The notes: generated from the sequence alone by a model not told the origin. DNA of 64,000 nucleotides from Amycolatopsis arida (GCF_900115565.1 NZ_FOWW01000007.1:186001-250000), one strand, 5' to 3'; positions 29,056-40,002 are shown, numbered from the stretch's first letter. Program-made: numbers and translations.

Positions 29056-30342
29056 TCAGTCGCGGTTGACCGGCACGGGTGGGCGCTCGGCGGTCGGCGC
29101 GGCCGGGCGGCGCAAATAGCGGGTCAGCGTCACCGCGGCCACCGCCACCACGACCGAGGGCCCGGCGAGCTGGGCCACCATCGCCAGCGCCACCGGCGAG
29201 CCCGGCAGCACCAGGATTCCCACCAGTGCCACGGTCCCGGCGACCCACGCCGCGAGCAGCGCGCCCTGCTGCCGGGTGGCCAGCAGCGCGGGCGCGAGCA
29301 CCTGCACGGCCATCATCAGCACGGTGCCCAGCCCGAGCACGGCCAGCACGGCGCCGGGCAGGTCGGCCTTCGCGTCGAAGAACGTGCGCAGCACCCACGG
29401 CCCGAGCAGCCAGGCCGCCGCCGCGCCGGGCAACCCGATCCCGGCGACGGCCAGCAGGACGATCCGGATGTTCTGCCGCACCCTGGCGAGGTCGGCGCGG
29501 GCCACCGCGCCGACGAACTTGGGCAGGAGCACGGTCTGCACCGGGGCGAACAGGAACAGCGGCACCCGCGCCAGCACGAACGCCACCGAGAAGGTGACGG
29601 CGAGATCGGCCTCGCCGGTCAGCCGCGACGACACCACGACCGGCGCCAGGTTCGCCATCACCTGCATCATGAGCGCGGCCGACAGCAGGTGCCCGAGCGC
29701 GTTGCCGGCGGTCACCGCCTCGGTCTCCGGTCGGCTCTCGGCGGGCGGCCGGGACCGCAACCACGGCACCGCCGACAGGGCCGCCAGCGCGCAACCGCCG
29801 GAAAAGATGAACCCGTACAGCGGACCGTTGGCCACGCCGGCGACGTCGAGCACGAAGAACGGCACCAACCGGCTGAGCCCCTCCACCGCCAGTGTCACGG
29901 TGTACCCGCCGAACCGCTGGTACCCGGCGAGCACCCCGCGCACCAGGTACATCGAGGCGAAGGTGAACACCGCGAGCAGCAGCGCGAAGAACAGCGGCCA
30001 GCTGCCGCGCAGCGGCCGGTCGACGAGCACCGGGGACAGCACGGCGAGCACGGCCGCCGCGGCGAGCATGACCCTGATCCCGAGCCGGGTCATCCGGCGG
30101 ATGGCCTCCGCCGGGTCGTGCCCGTGCGCGACGGCGTGGCTCACCCTGCGGTTGGTCTCCTGCTCCAGCGCGGTGGAGATGCCCGGCCCGATGATGTTGA
30201 CCAGCAGGTACAGCGCGGAGACCGCGGCGGCCTCCTCGTCCGGCAGGTTCCGCCCGGCCACCGCCAGGAAGTAGTAGCCGGCGGCCCCGACGAGCAGCAG
30301 CCCGATCGCGAACCGGGCCGACGACAGCAGCTTGCCGATCAT
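29056..30342 (-). CDS. Polysaccharide flippase-like (MOP/Wzx-type) membrane protein
   Basis: 428 residues, about twelve membrane helices, with the layout of the MATE/MOP polysaccharide transporters (FAIGLLLVGAAGYYFLAVAG at the start, TALEQETNRRVSHAVAHGHD after helix 2, AGYQRFGGYTVTLAVEGLSR mid-protein). ATG 30342 overlaps the upstream GT2 stop by 4 bp (ATGA), so the two are coupled. Rv3630, next to ppgS in M. tuberculosis, is a similar protein. Probably moves a lipid-linked sugar across the membrane; the substrate is unknown. Confidence 0.78.
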   Translation of the reverse strand: MIGKLLSSARFAIGLLLVGAAGYYFLAVAGRNLPDEEAAAVSALYLLVNIIGPGISTALEQETNRRVSHAVAHGHDPAEAIRRMTRLGIRVMLAAAAVLAVLSPVLVDRPLRGSWPLFFALLLAVFTFASMYLVRGVLAGYQRFGGYTVTLAVEGLSRLVPFFVLDVAGVANGPLYGFIFSGGCALAALSAVPWLRSRPPAESRPETEAVTAGNALGHLLSAALMMQVMANLAPVVVSSRLTGEADLAVTFSVAFVLARVPLFLFAPVQTVLLPKFVGAVARADLARVRQNIRIVLLAVAGIGLPGAAAAWLLGPWVLRTFFDAKADLPGAVLAVLGLGTVLMMAVQVLAPALLATRQQGALLAAWVAGTVALVGILVLPGSPVALAMVAQLAGPSVVVAVAAVTLTRYLRRPAAPTAERPPVPVNRD

Positions 30343-31238
30343 CGCAGCGCGTGCCGGGTCAGCAGGCCGGCCAGCTCCCCGTTGCGCCCCGCCAGCGCGC
30401 CGGGTAGCTGGCTCAGCGCGTTGAACCGGGAGAACAGCCGCATCCGGGACGCCCGCGCCGCCGAGTTCCACCCCCGGGCCCGCAGCTCGGCGGCCATCCC
30501 GGTGAAGTAGTTGCGTTCCTGGGCGAACCGCTCCCCGCTGCGCGCGTTCGAGCTCGAGTGGCTGGTGCGGTGCCGCCGGTAGCGGAACGCCACCTCGGAG
30601 CCGACCACCAACGAGCCGCCGGCGAGGATGATGTCCACGATCCGGCCGAGGTCGCACACGCAGTCGATGCCGGGCCGGTGTTCGAGCCGCTCGGTGATCG
30701 GGCCGCGCCGGTAGCAGAGCGCCGGGTTGTAGGTCCAGTTCGCCCGCAGCAGGCTGCGCACCCCCGGCTCACCGGCCAGCACGACCTCCCTGCCGCGCGC
30801 GCCGACCAGCCACTTGATCCGGTCGGGCAGCGGCCGGTGCGGCTGGTCGTGCTCGTCGACGATCTCCACGTTCGGCTGCGCGAACGTGGCGTCGGGGTGC
30901 CGGGCGAACAGGTCGGCGACCACCCTGCCGTAGTTCGGCAGCAGCATGTCGTCGTAGTCCATGACCGTGAAGTGGTCCCACTCGGCCATGTGGATGCAGC
31001 GCAGCTGGGTCAGTCCCGGCCCGAGGTTGCGGTCGTTGCGCAGGTAGGTGATCCGCCCGTCGTCAAGCTCCTCGACCCGCCGCCGCACGGCGTCGCCGTC
31101 CGGGTAGCAGTCCTCCAGGATCGTCAGCCGCCACTTGGTGTCCTCGAGCGCCTGGACACTGCGGATGGCGCGGAACAGGAACTCCGGGTTCCCGTGGTAG
31201 GGGATGAAGATCTCCAGCGCGAACACGTGCGTCCTCAC
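30339..31238 (-). CDS. GT2-family glycosyltransferase
   Basis: 299 residues. GTG 31238 lies inside the stop codon of the upstream AftA-like gene (GTGA). GT-A fold with LEIFIPYHGNPEFLFRAIRS, LTILEDCYPD, RNDRNLGPGLTQLRC and the metal-binding TVMDYDDMLLPNY (DxD). No membrane segment; cytoplasmic. The next gene is a flippase coupled by ATGA, so the product may be a polyprenyl-linked sugar that is then flipped for the GT-C enzymes on either side. Donor and acceptor unknown. Confidence 0.83.
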   Translation of the reverse strand: MRTHVFALEIFIPYHGNPEFLFRAIRSVQALEDTKWRLTILEDCYPDGDAVRRRVEELDDGRITYLRNDRNLGPGLTQLRCIHMAEWDHFTVMDYDDMLLPNYGRVVADLFARHPDATFAQPNVEIVDEHDQPHRPLPDRIKWLVGARGREVVLAGEPGVRSLLRANWTYNPALCYRRGPITERLEHRPGIDCVCDLGRIVDIILAGGSLVVGSEVAFRYRRHRTSHSSSNARSGERFAQERNYFTGMAAELRARGWNSAARASRMRLFSRFNALSQLPGALAGRNGELAGLLTRHALR

Positions 31239-32902
31239 TCCGGCACGTTGGCCGGTTTCCGTTCCGGTTTGACGTGCCGCACGGTCTGGCAGTCCGGCAT
31301 CAGGTGCACCGAGCACCGTCCGTCGGGCATCCGCGCGACGTGGCCGTTCCACGCCAACGCGCCCTCCGAGTTGTCCCTGCGCGGCATGAACTTGTCGACG
31401 TAGGCGGAGCCGGACGAGGCGAGCAGGAACAGCACGGCGGCCAGCGCGCCCAGCGCCGCCGCCGGCACCCCGCGGACCGGCCGGGCCGGCTGAGCGGACC
31501 GGCCGGCCGCCGCCGAGCTCCGCCAGCGGCGCACGGCCAGGTAACCGGCCATCATGACCAGCACCACCAAGCAGTAGAGGATGAACGCGCTCGACCGCGG
31601 CCACAGCCGCACGTCCTGGGCCCCGTACATCTGGCCGGCGTAGTACAGCCGCATCAGCCAGGCACCGGCGAAGCCGAGGGACGCGGTGAGCACGATCGCG
31701 TCGCGGTGGCCGAGCGCGATCGCCACGCCGAGACCGACGACCAGCAGCAGCGTGAACACGCCCACCCCGCCGAACTCGCCGTGCGGTGGCCACGCGCCGA
31801 CCTCGCCCGGGAAGTCGGTGCGCCACATCGCGATGTAGGCCGGGTCGACGAAGGCGTCGAAGTAGAAGTAGGTGTCCCGGACGCCCTCCTTCGTCCAGTC
31901 CAGCACCAGCGGCACCAGGTGCACGGCGGACACCGCCAGGAACACCACCACCGCGGCCGCGCCGAAGAGCAGGCCCCGCAGGGCGCCCCGGCGCCACGGG
32001 AACAGGATCAGGACGGCCACCAGCACACCGGGCAACGCCCACAGGAAGTACCCGGAGTAGATCAGGAACAGCAGGCCGAGCCCGGCGCCGAAGGCCGCGC
32101 CGACCAGCAGCACCTGCCGGGCACCGCGGTTCGGCGTGGTCGCGAGGTACTGGACCGCCTTGGCCAGCACCGGCACCAGCACCACCAGCACCAGCGGCTC
32201 GTACGGCTTGTACGGGTACAGCAGCGGCACCGCGGAGACCAACCCCACCGCCAGCGCCGGCAGCGGCCGGAACAGCAGCCGCCACGCGAGGTAGGCGGCC
32301 GGCAGCAGCAGTGCCGTCCCGACGATCTGGAAGTCCTTCACCGCCAGCATCGGCTCGGTGCCGGTGAGGGAGGAGTACCAGGCCAACAACGTGGAGAACG
32401 CCGGCGGGTAGTTCCCCGGCATCGTGGACTGGCCCTCCATGATCGAGGCCGCCCAGCCGGCCAGCACCCGGATGTCGCCGTGGGTGGCGTTGATCGGCAT
32501 GCTGGTGCCGTTCATGATCACCACGACGCCGCCGGCGACCAGGCCCGATCCCAGGCCGGCGGTGCCCGCGCAGCCGAGCCGCACGGCGAGGTCGCGCCAC
32601 CGGCCCGCGCGCGGCCGGCTCACCAGCACCACGGCGGCGAGCAGCAGCAGGCCGAGCAACGCGAAGCGCAGCCCGAGGCCGGCCAGCCCGCTGACCTGCC
32701 CCACCCGGTCCAGCGGGTTGACGTCGACCGTGGCGCTCGCGAGCACCATGGCCGCCGCCACCACCAGCGCGACAACGATTTCCGCCACGCCGGCCACCCA
32801 ACCGCCGCGGGATGAAGCCGGCGGGGCGCTCTCGGCGGCGGTGGCGGCGGGCACTCCGCCGGCCTCGTCCGCCGCCACCCCGGGGGCAAGGGTGTCGCGC
32901 AT
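31235..32902 (-). CDS. AftA-like galactan arabinofuranosyltransferase (GT-C)
   Basis: 555 residues, ATG 32902 with GGGAGG upstream. An N-terminal Ala/Ser-rich cytoplasmic tail, about eleven membrane helices, a loop with HGDIRVLAGWAASIMEGQS and GNYPPAFSTLLAWYSSLTG similar to the YPPGW loop of AftA (Rv3792), and YYAGQMYGAQDVRLWPRSS late in the membrane part. A short soluble C-terminus ends in HVKPERKPANVPE. AftA primes arabinan by adding the first arabinofuranose to galactan. Lead gene of the overlapping trio AftA-like, GT2, flippase. The identification rests on layout and local motifs, so another GT-C family is possible. Confidence 0.68.
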   Translation of the reverse strand: MRDTLAPGVAADEAGGVPAATAAESAPPASSRGGWVAGVAEIVVALVVAAAMVLASATVDVNPLDRVGQVSGLAGLGLRFALLGLLLLAAVVLVSRPRAGRWRDLAVRLGCAGTAGLGSGLVAGGVVVIMNGTSMPINATHGDIRVLAGWAASIMEGQSTMPGNYPPAFSTLLAWYSSLTGTEPMLAVKDFQIVGTALLLPAAYLAWRLLFRPLPALAVGLVSAVPLLYPYKPYEPLVLVVLVPVLAKAVQYLATTPNRGARQVLLVGAAFGAGLGLLFLIYSGYFLWALPGVLVAVLILFPWRRGALRGLLFGAAAVVVFLAVSAVHLVPLVLDWTKEGVRDTYFYFDAFVDPAYIAMWRTDFPGEVGAWPPHGEFGGVGVFTLLLVVGLGVAIALGHRDAIVLTASLGFAGAWLMRLYYAGQMYGAQDVRLWPRSSAFILYCLVVLVMMAGYLAVRRWRSSAAAGRSAQPARPVRGVPAAALGALAAVLFLLASSGSAYVDKFMPRRDNSEGALAWNGHVARMPDGRCSVHLMPDCQTVRHVKPERKPANVPE

Positions 32903-32935
32903 GAACGTCCTCCCGACATCGTGTGCGCGCCGTGG

Positions 32936-34058
<1,123 letters not shown>

Positions 34059-34064
<6 letters not shown>

Positions 34065-34427
34065 GCGGTGCAGCGTCCCGTCGTGCTCGTCGCCCGGCTC
34101 CGGGCTCTCCGCGCTGCGCAGCGCGATCGACCGGGCCAACCGGGCGTAGCGCAGCTCCACCGCCTTGAACCGCAGGTAGGTGTTGATCGTGGCGAAGCCG
34201 AACGCGACGACCATCCCGTAGAGCACGAGGTCGGTACCGCGGCCGACGCCGAACAGCCCGGCCAGCCTGGTCACGTCGTCCGGGCGGAGCACCGCGATCA
34301 CCCCGAACACCAGGAACAGGACGAAACCGATCTTCGCGCCGGCGGAGGCGCGCGCGCTGCCGTGGTTGCGCAGGAAGAACAGCAGCAGCAGCGCGACCGC
34401 CACGATGAGGAGGAACTGAATCAGCAT
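34059..34427 (-). CDS. DUF2304 membrane protein (Rv3632-like, partner of PpgS)
   Basis: 122 residues with three membrane helices (LIQFLLIVAVALLLLFFLRN, a second near residue 35, a third near 70) and the DUF2304 segment LRFKAVELRYARLARSIALR. In M. tuberculosis Rv3632 is needed for full activity of the polyprenyl-phospho-GalNAc synthase Rv3631. Here it starts 9 bp after the PpgS-like gene on the same strand, the same pairing. Confidence 0.88.
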
Positions 34428-34436
34428 CTGTTGCCT

Positions 34437-35126
34437 CTATCGCCTCGCGTTGGTTCGCAGCACCGAGTCGAACACGATGTTCACCCCGTTGATCAGGGAC
34501 TGCCCCTTCGCCATCGAGTACTCGGTGTACAGAATGGTCACCGGTTCCTCCGCGACCCGCCAGCCGTGGGTCGCGATGAGCTCGACGATCTGGGAGGCGT
34601 GGCCCATTCCGTTCAGGGTGATGGCCATCTCCCGCGCCACCCGCAGGTTGAAGGCCCGCAGCCCGTTGTGGGCGTCGGTCAGCTCGAGCTTGCGCAACCG
34701 CGGGGACAGCGCCACCACGGTCTTCAGCACGAGGCGCTTCAGCCAGGGAATGTGGCTGGTGTCGCCGTGGAACCGGGTGCCGACGACGATGTCGAGCGGC
34801 TCGGTGCGCAGCCGCTCGACCATCCGCTCCACGTCGGCCACCTGGTGCTGGCCGTCGGCGTCGTAGGTCACGAAGTACTGGGCGCCCGGCCGCGACCGTG
34901 CGTACTCGATGCCGGTCTGCAGGGCGGCGCCCTGGCCGAGGTTGACCGGGTGCCGGACGAGGTGCGCGCCGGCGCGCCGGACCTCCTCGGCGGAGTTGTC
35001 GGCGCTGCCGTCGTCGACGCAGACCACGTTCGGGAAGACCTTGCGCACCTCCCGGATCACGTCACCGACCACGGGGCCTTCGTTGTACACCGGCACGATC
35101 AGCCAGGTGTCCTGGTGATCCACCAT
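34437..35126 (-). CDS. Polyprenyl-phosphate glycosyltransferase, PpgS-like (GT2)
   Basis: 229 residues; ATG 35126 with AAGGAG. GT2 core: WLIVPVYNEGPVVGDVIREV, VVCVDDGSADNSAEEVRRAG, NLGQGAALQTGIEYA, FVTYDADGQH (DxD), and the DPMS-like tail VVGTRFHGD. Matches the Rv3631 type, which makes polyprenyl-phospho-N-acetylgalactosamine used to place galactosamine on arabinan. Flanked by DUF2304 (downstream) and a large GT-C-like DUF6541 protein (upstream, 74 bp), i.e. a complete synthesis-and-transfer unit by context. Confidence 0.85.
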   Translation of the reverse strand: MVDHQDTWLIVPVYNEGPVVGDVIREVRKVFPNVVCVDDGSADNSAEEVRRAGAHLVRHPVNLGQGAALQTGIEYARSRPGAQYFVTYDADGQHQVADVERMVERLRTEPLDIVVGTRFHGDTSHIPWLKRLVLKTVVALSPRLRKLELTDAHNGLRAFNLRVAREMAITLNGMGHASQIVELIATHGWRVAEEPVTILYTEYSMAKGQSLINGVNIVFDSVLRTNARR

Positions 35127-35200
35127 TGCCACTCCTTCGGGTCCGACACCGGGTGACACAGTACGCAGGCGGCTGCCGTGGCCCACAGGGACACCCCCGC

Positions 35201-37282
35201 TCACCCCGCGTGGCCGTCCAGTGCGGCGACCGCGGCGCGGTCGAGCCGGTAGACGGTCACCGGCCCGGAGCGGAAGGCCGGCTCGGCACCCGGAAGCCCC
35301 TCGACGTCGCTGAGCCCGGGCGGAACGGTCATCGTTGGCTCCCCCAACCAGTTGTTGGGTGCCCCGGGACCCGCGCCGATCCGCGGCGGTGCGGTGTCGA
35401 CGTAGACGTAGGCGATGTTCAACGACTGGATCAGCCGCCGGATGCGCGGGTCGCGCGGGTACTCGTCGAACGACCGGAGCAGCTCGTAGGTGTAGGGCGC
35501 CTCCGCCGACCCGAGCGTGCTCACCACCACCAGTGGCACACCCCTGGTGATGTAGGCGTAGGTGGAACCGTCGTTGGCGCTGTTCATCACCCGCTCGCCG
35601 GGGCGCACGTGCGTGGCGAGCCAGTCCGCCGCCCTGCGGTCGTCGTCGGTCACCCGGGTGAACTCCGGCTCGGTGTACCGGGTGGCGAGGGTGGCCGCGT
35701 TGCGCTCGGCGTACGGCACGGCCGCGGTGACCACGTACCCGGTCAGCACGACCGCCACCAGCGCCGCGGAGGTCCCCGCCGAGCTGCCCCGCGCGCGGAC
35801 CGGTCGCCACGACCGCAGCAACCGGGCCGCCCCGACCGCGACGCCGAGGATCCCGAGCGCGGCCAGCACCGGGACGAACAACGAGAGGTGCGACTGGATG
35901 CGCGGGTAGGACTTGTAGAAGAAGGTGCCGATGGTGTTCGCCGCCACCCCGTCCGGCGCGACCCGCCGCTCGACGGTGACCAGCAGCCAGAACGCCCACG
36001 GTGCCAGCGCCGCCCAGCCCCGCCGGGTCAGCAGGACCACGGCGACGCCGGCCAGCGCAACCACCGCGGTGGCCACCTGCGCCAGGCGCTCGTCGCCGTC
36101 GACGAAGCCGCCGTAGACCAGCACCAGGTTGCTTCCGACCGCGTCGCCCACCGACTGCCCGTTCGACGACACGGCCCACCCACCGGTGCGGGCGGCCTGG
36201 CTCAGCGAGCCGAGCAGGGTGCCCACCCCGGCCAGCGCCGCGACCCCGCCCGCGGCGACGACGGCGACCCACTGCTGGCGGAGCCGCCGCCGGCCGGCGG
36301 CGGTGCAGGCGTCGACCAGCCACACCACGACCATGCTGGCGCCGACCGTGGCGGCGATGCTCGGGTGCACGGCGAACCCGCCGGCGAGCCCGAGGCCGAG
36401 CAGCGCCACGCGAGGCCACTGGCCACGGTCCACGATCATCATGGCGGCGATCAGGCCCGGCGCGAGGCTGAGGGCCACCGCGTTCGGCGCGACGCCACCG
36501 TCGTGCATCAGCTGCGTCGCCGGGCGGTACAGCCCGGCCGCGACCACGGCCGCGACGCCACCGGCAAGGGCGGTCCACCCCGGGCCGGCGGCGAACCTCC
36601 GGAACATCGCCGCGGCGAGCGCCGCGACGGTGAGCACGAACACCGGGCCGAGGACCAGCGCGGTGACCAGGTTGAACCCCACGATCGGCCCGCCGGTGAC
36701 CGCACCGGTCACGGCGGCCGCCAGCGGTAGCCCGGACGGGTAGAACGAGACCGGTTGCCCGGTCAGCAGGTCCACCGGCATCAGCTTCCACGGTGCGGCC
36801 TCCCCGGTACGGGCGATGTAGCCGGCCAGCAGGGTGTGCACGACCGGGTCGTGTTCCTGCGGGTACGTCGACCAACCGCGCAGCGCGTACCACCACGGCA
36901 CCAGGGCCAGCAGGACCGCGCCGAGGCACAGCACCACGGCGGCCGCGGTGGCCAGTGAGGTCAGCCGCGGTGACAACGCCGGCAGGAACCCCGGCGGTGC
37001 CGGCTCCGACGTGGCGGCCGCTGGCCGGTCGCGCGGCATCCGGGTGAGCAGAGCCAGGCCGACCGCCAGCACCACGGTCGCCCCCGCGACCAGCACCGGC
37101 GACATCGGCAGTCCCGGCACGGCCGAGACCACCCCGGCCACGGCGAGCACGCCGAAGCTCACCGGCACGGAGAGCGCGACCAGCCACAGCGTGTCCCGAA
37201 CCCCCGCGGCGAGCTGAATCACCAACCCGGGACCCACCAGAACCAGGAACGCGACGAACGGAAAAAACCAGGACAGTGACAT
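35201..37282 (-). CDS. DUF6541-type polytopic membrane protein, GT-C-like, in the PpgS operon
   Basis: 693 residues; ATG 37282 with AAGGGGG upstream. About thirteen membrane helices, a large loop with YPQEHDPVVHTLLAGYIART and SFYPSGLPLAAAVTGAVTG, and a soluble C-terminal part (RVMNSANDGSTYAYITRGV). Paralogue of the protein at 22444-24402. Its operon partners PpgS and DUF2304 make a polyprenyl-phospho-sugar, so this protein is the natural candidate to transfer that sugar to the wall polysaccharide on the outer face, the job of Rv3779 in M. tuberculosis. Inferred from context. Confidence 0.78.
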   Translation of the reverse strand: MSLSWFFPFVAFLVLVGPGLVIQLAAGVRDTLWLVALSVPVSFGVLAVAGVVSAVPGLPMSPVLVAGATVVLAVGLALLTRMPRDRPAAATSEPAPPGFLPALSPRLTSLATAAAVVLCLGAVLLALVPWWYALRGWSTYPQEHDPVVHTLLAGYIARTGEAAPWKLMPVDLLTGQPVSFYPSGLPLAAAVTGAVTGGPIVGFNLVTALVLGPVFVLTVAALAAAMFRRFAAGPGWTALAGGVAAVVAAGLYRPATQLMHDGGVAPNAVALSLAPGLIAAMMIVDRGQWPRVALLGLGLAGGFAVHPSIAATVGASMVVVWLVDACTAAGRRRLRQQWVAVVAAGGVAALAGVGTLLGSLSQAARTGGWAVSSNGQSVGDAVGSNLVLVYGGFVDGDERLAQVATAVVALAGVAVVLLTRRGWAALAPWAFWLLVTVERRVAPDGVAANTIGTFFYKSYPRIQSHLSLFVPVLAALGILGVAVGAARLLRSWRPVRARGSSAGTSAALVAVVLTGYVVTAAVPYAERNAATLATRYTEPEFTRVTDDDRRAADWLATHVRPGERVMNSANDGSTYAYITRGVPLVVVSTLGSAEAPYTYELLRSFDEYPRDPRIRRLIQSLNIAYVYVDTAPPRIGAGPGAPNNWLGEPTMTVPPGLSDVEGLPGAEPAFRSGPVTVYRLDRAAVAALDGHAG

Positions 37283-37698
37283 TCGAGTCCCCCTTCCGGA
37301 ACGGAAGAGAGACAACCCCAGAACGGGATACTCGCTGATATCAAACCGTTTCCGGGAGCACGTCCGGGATTTTCCATGACGTTTTCACAACCACACCCGG
37401 GTTGCCTCTTCCGGATTTTCGTGACCGAACGGAAATGCTTGTGTCCGCCGAAGGGAGCACATCTCGAAAGCGCCGAAACGCGGGGCGCACTCCCGGTGTC
37501 GAGCCGGTCACGTCCGGCCCACGCCCGCGGCCCGGTGACGCCCCGCGCCGGGCCGGTGCGACCGCGCTGATCGCGGCGTCCGGGACGTGGTGCACGGCTG
37601 GGAGTGCGCTGGGTGATCGTCGGCCACGGGGGCCACCAGGAGGACTTCCGGCACGCGCCCGGGCCGCGGGACCTCGCGGCCCTGGTGGCGGGCGGTGG
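37283..37698. promoter_or_regulatory. Gap holding the promoter region of the DUF6541-PpgS-DUF2304 operon
   Basis: No gene. The first 160 bp (about 37283-37440) are clearly less GC-rich than the surroundings (runs such as GATATCAAACC and GACGTTTTCACAAC), as expected for a promoter reading leftward into 37282. The other end (37661-37682) holds the terminator of the preceding operon. No specific -35/-10 pair is assigned. Confidence 0.5.
37661..37682 (-). terminator. Nested hairpin terminator after the LuxC/LuxE operon
   Basis: GGGCCGCG (37661-37668) pairs with CGCGGCCC (37675-37682), loop 6 nt, inside a wider arm GCCACCAGG (37632-37640) with CCTGGTGGC (37681-37689). Lies 17 bp beyond the stop of the flippase-like gene that ends the operon. 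Confidence 0.68.
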
Positions 37699-38691
37699 TC
37701 AGCGGCGAAGGGAGAGGCGGGCGGTGAGGGCCGCGCCACCGGCGGTGGCGAGGTCGGCCACGGTGAACATGACCCGCGAGGCCAGCGCGAACGCCAGCGC
37801 CTGCGGGCCGGTGATCGCGGTGGCGGTGAGCACGGCGACCATCACCAACTCCCGCACTCCCGCCCCGCTCGGCATGATGAACGCGAACGTGCCGGACGTC
37901 ATGGCGATCGCCATCGCGCCCACGCACAGCACGTAGCCGGTGAAGCCGGGCGCGCCGACCGAGTTCGCCAGCAGCCACAGATGCAGGCCCTGCAACGCGT
38001 ACACCCCCACCAGCGCGAGGAACACCGTGCCGACCGTCCGGTAGCTGAACCGGTGGTCCAGCGGCGGCCGGCGCAGGATCCGCAGCACCAGCGACGTGCC
38101 CCAGGTCAGCACGCGCGGGTGCAGCGCCACCAACCCGGCCGGCAGCAGCACCACCAGCCACCACGCGCGCGGGCTGTTCGCGAACACCGCCGGCATCGCC
38201 AGCAGCGACAGCACCAGCGCGGCGACCACGCCGACGCCGAGGTGGATCAGCGACGCGGTGAAGATCCGCGCCCTGGCCAGCCCGGCCTTCCTGCCCAGCT
38301 CCATCTGCAGCAGGTACGCCCACACCGAGCCCGGCACGTACTTGCCGAGCGCCCCGACCAGGTTGATCTGCGCGCCCCTGGCGTAGCCGATCGGCGGCCC
38401 CAGGTCGTCGACGACGACCTGCCATGCGTACACCCCGACCGCGATGCTCACCATCAGCACCAACAGGCTGAGCAGGGACGACTGCCAGGGGATCCCGGCC
38501 AGCGTGTGCCAGAACTCGTGCCAGTTCAGCACCAGGTGGCGGACCGCGAAGAACACCACCACCACGATGGCGACGGCCCGCACGGCGTCGAGGACCCTCG
38601 CCTTGGTGGTCTTCGGCGTGGTCTTCGGCGCTGTCGGCGGGGCCACCGCGGCCAGCGACTGCCCGGTCGCGTCGGACTCGACGGCGGTCAT
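37699..38691 (-). CDS. Lysylphosphatidylglycerol-synthase-TM-type flippase-like membrane protein
   Basis: 330 residues from ATG 38691; ATG 38718 and GTG 38727 are in-frame alternatives that only lengthen a disordered N-tail. About eight helices of the UPF0104/LPG_synthase_TM family: PIGYARGAQINLVGALGKYV, GSVWAYLLQMELGRKAGLAR, FIMPSGAGVRELVMVAVL. Such proteins without the synthase domain are common in surface-glycan and lipid clusters and are thought to flip lipids. Follows the LuxC-like gene by 48 bp as the last gene of the operon. Confidence 0.78.
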   Translation of the reverse strand: MTAVESDATGQSLAAVAPPTAPKTTPKTTKARVLDAVRAVAIVVVVFFAVRHLVLNWHEFWHTLAGIPWQSSLLSLLVLMVSIAVGVYAWQVVVDDLGPPIGYARGAQINLVGALGKYVPGSVWAYLLQMELGRKAGLARARIFTASLIHLGVGVVAALVLSLLAMPAVFANSPRAWWLVVLLPAGLVALHPRVLTWGTSLVLRILRRPPLDHRFSYRTVGTVFLALVGVYALQGLHLWLLANSVGAPGFTGYVLCVGAMAIAMTSGTFAFIMPSGAGVRELVMVAVLTATAITGPQALAFALASRVMFTVADLATAGGAALTARLSLRR

Positions 38692-38739
38692 CGGCTCTCG
38701 AGTCTCCTCACCGGCCATCTCCGGCACGATAGGGGGCGG

Positions 38740-40002
38740 TCACGTGGCGACGGTCACCAGGCGGCTGAACTCGGCCAGCAGGTCGTAGCCGTCCCAGGTC
38801 GCGGAGAAGGTCAGCGCCGCGCCGAACGGCACGATCCGGTCCACCCCCCGCCCGGCCAGCTTTCCGGCGAAGTCGACCAGCTCGTCGCGGGTGAAGCCGA
38901 ACTGCGTCACGGTCTGGTCCCGGCGCACCACGATCGGCACCAGCTCGTCCAGCGAGCCGACCACGGCGTGGCCGAACGTGCCGGCGCCCAGCCACTCCCT
39001 GGGCAGCCCGGCCGGCTCGGCCAGTTCCAGGGTCGCCACGGCGTTGACGTCCTCCCCCGGACCGGCGAACGCGATCCGGCGGGCGAGGCCGTCGACCGCG
39101 GCGCCGTAGGCCGCGACCCGCTTCTGCACGGCCATGGCCGGCTCGACGACGTGGCCGCGCCGGGCGAGCACCTCGGCCAGCAGGCCGCGCAGTTCTGCGC
39201 CGGCCGCCGCGGCCTCCTCGGCGTCGCCGACCCAGAACACCGCCCGCGGCGACGAGCAGGCCGCCTGGTCGAACCAGTACGCGTCGTTGTAGAGGCCCTC
39301 GGCGGCGCGGGCCCGCTCCTCGGCGGTGGCCGCCCGCCAGCCGGCCACCGACACCACCGCGAACGACGACCGGTCGGGGAAGGTCAGGTCCCGGGCGTGC
39401 GGCGCGAGTGGGTACCGGCGCAGTGCCCGCACCGACGCGTCGCCGCCCCACACCACGCGCAGGTCGCACGCGGCGGACAGGGCGCCGCTGATCGCGTCGC
39501 TGCGGTCGTAGGTCACCATCCGCTGGGTGCCGGCGATGTCCCGCGCGACGGCGGGGTCGACCTCGTCCAACGCCGCGGTCAGCGCCTCGAGGACCGCGTC
39601 GGCGGCTCCCGCCGACCGGGACGAGACGCGGACCACGTTGCTGTTGCCGGCGAGCGCGGACAGCGCCCACGAGTAGACGAAGATCGTGTCCACGTTGGCC
39701 GGCGGCACGTGGAACACCAGCCCGCGGGGAAAGCGCAGCGCGTCACCCACGTCGCGGAGCCGGTCCAGCGCCTTGGCGATCTCCCCCCTGCGCAGGAAGA
39801 AGCCGAGCGAGGCCAGCTCGGGGTGGCGGCGGGCGGTGGCCGGGGCGAGCAGCTTCCTGGCGAACCGGGTGAGGAACTCCACCACCCGCTCGTCGCCGAC
39901 GGTCAGCCGGCCGCCCTCCGGCTCGGCGGACACCTCGGTCAGCAGCGCGTCCACCTCGACCGGCGGCCCCAACGGGAACCGCTGGGCCAGCGCGGTGGTC
40001 AT
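38740..40002 (-). CDS. LuxC-like acyl-CoA/acyl-protein reductase
   Basis: 420 residues. LuxC family (aldehyde-dehydrogenase fold): GLVFHVPPANVDTIFVYSWA, LAGNSNVVRVSSRS, RMVTYDRSDAISGALSAACD, and the nucleophile in FDQAACSSPRAVFW (Cys near residue 248). In bioluminescent bacteria LuxC reduces an acyl group handed over from LuxE to a fatty aldehyde with NADPH. ATG 40002 overlaps the LuxE-like stop by 4 bp, so the pair is translationally coupled as reductase and synthetase partners. No luxAB nearby; the aldehyde or alcohol product probably serves glycan or lipid modification. Confidence 0.85.
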   Translation of the reverse strand: MTTALAQRFPLGPPVEVDALLTEVSAEPEGGRLTVGDERVVEFLTRFARKLLAPATARRHPELASLGFFLRRGEIAKALDRLRDVGDALRFPRGLVFHVPPANVDTIFVYSWALSALAGNSNVVRVSSRSAGAADAVLEALTAALDEVDPAVARDIAGTQRMVTYDRSDAISGALSAACDLRVVWGGDASVRALRRYPLAPHARDLTFPDRSSFAVVSVAGWRAATAEERARAAEGLYNDAYWFDQAACSSPRAVFWVGDAEEAAAAGAELRGLLAEVLARRGHVVEPAMAVQKRVAAYGAAVDGLARRIAFAGPGEDVNAVATLELAEPAGLPREWLGAGTFGHAVVGSLDELVPIVVRRDQTVTQFGFTRDELVDFAGKLAGRGVDRIVPFGAALTFSATWDGYDLLAEFSRLVTVAT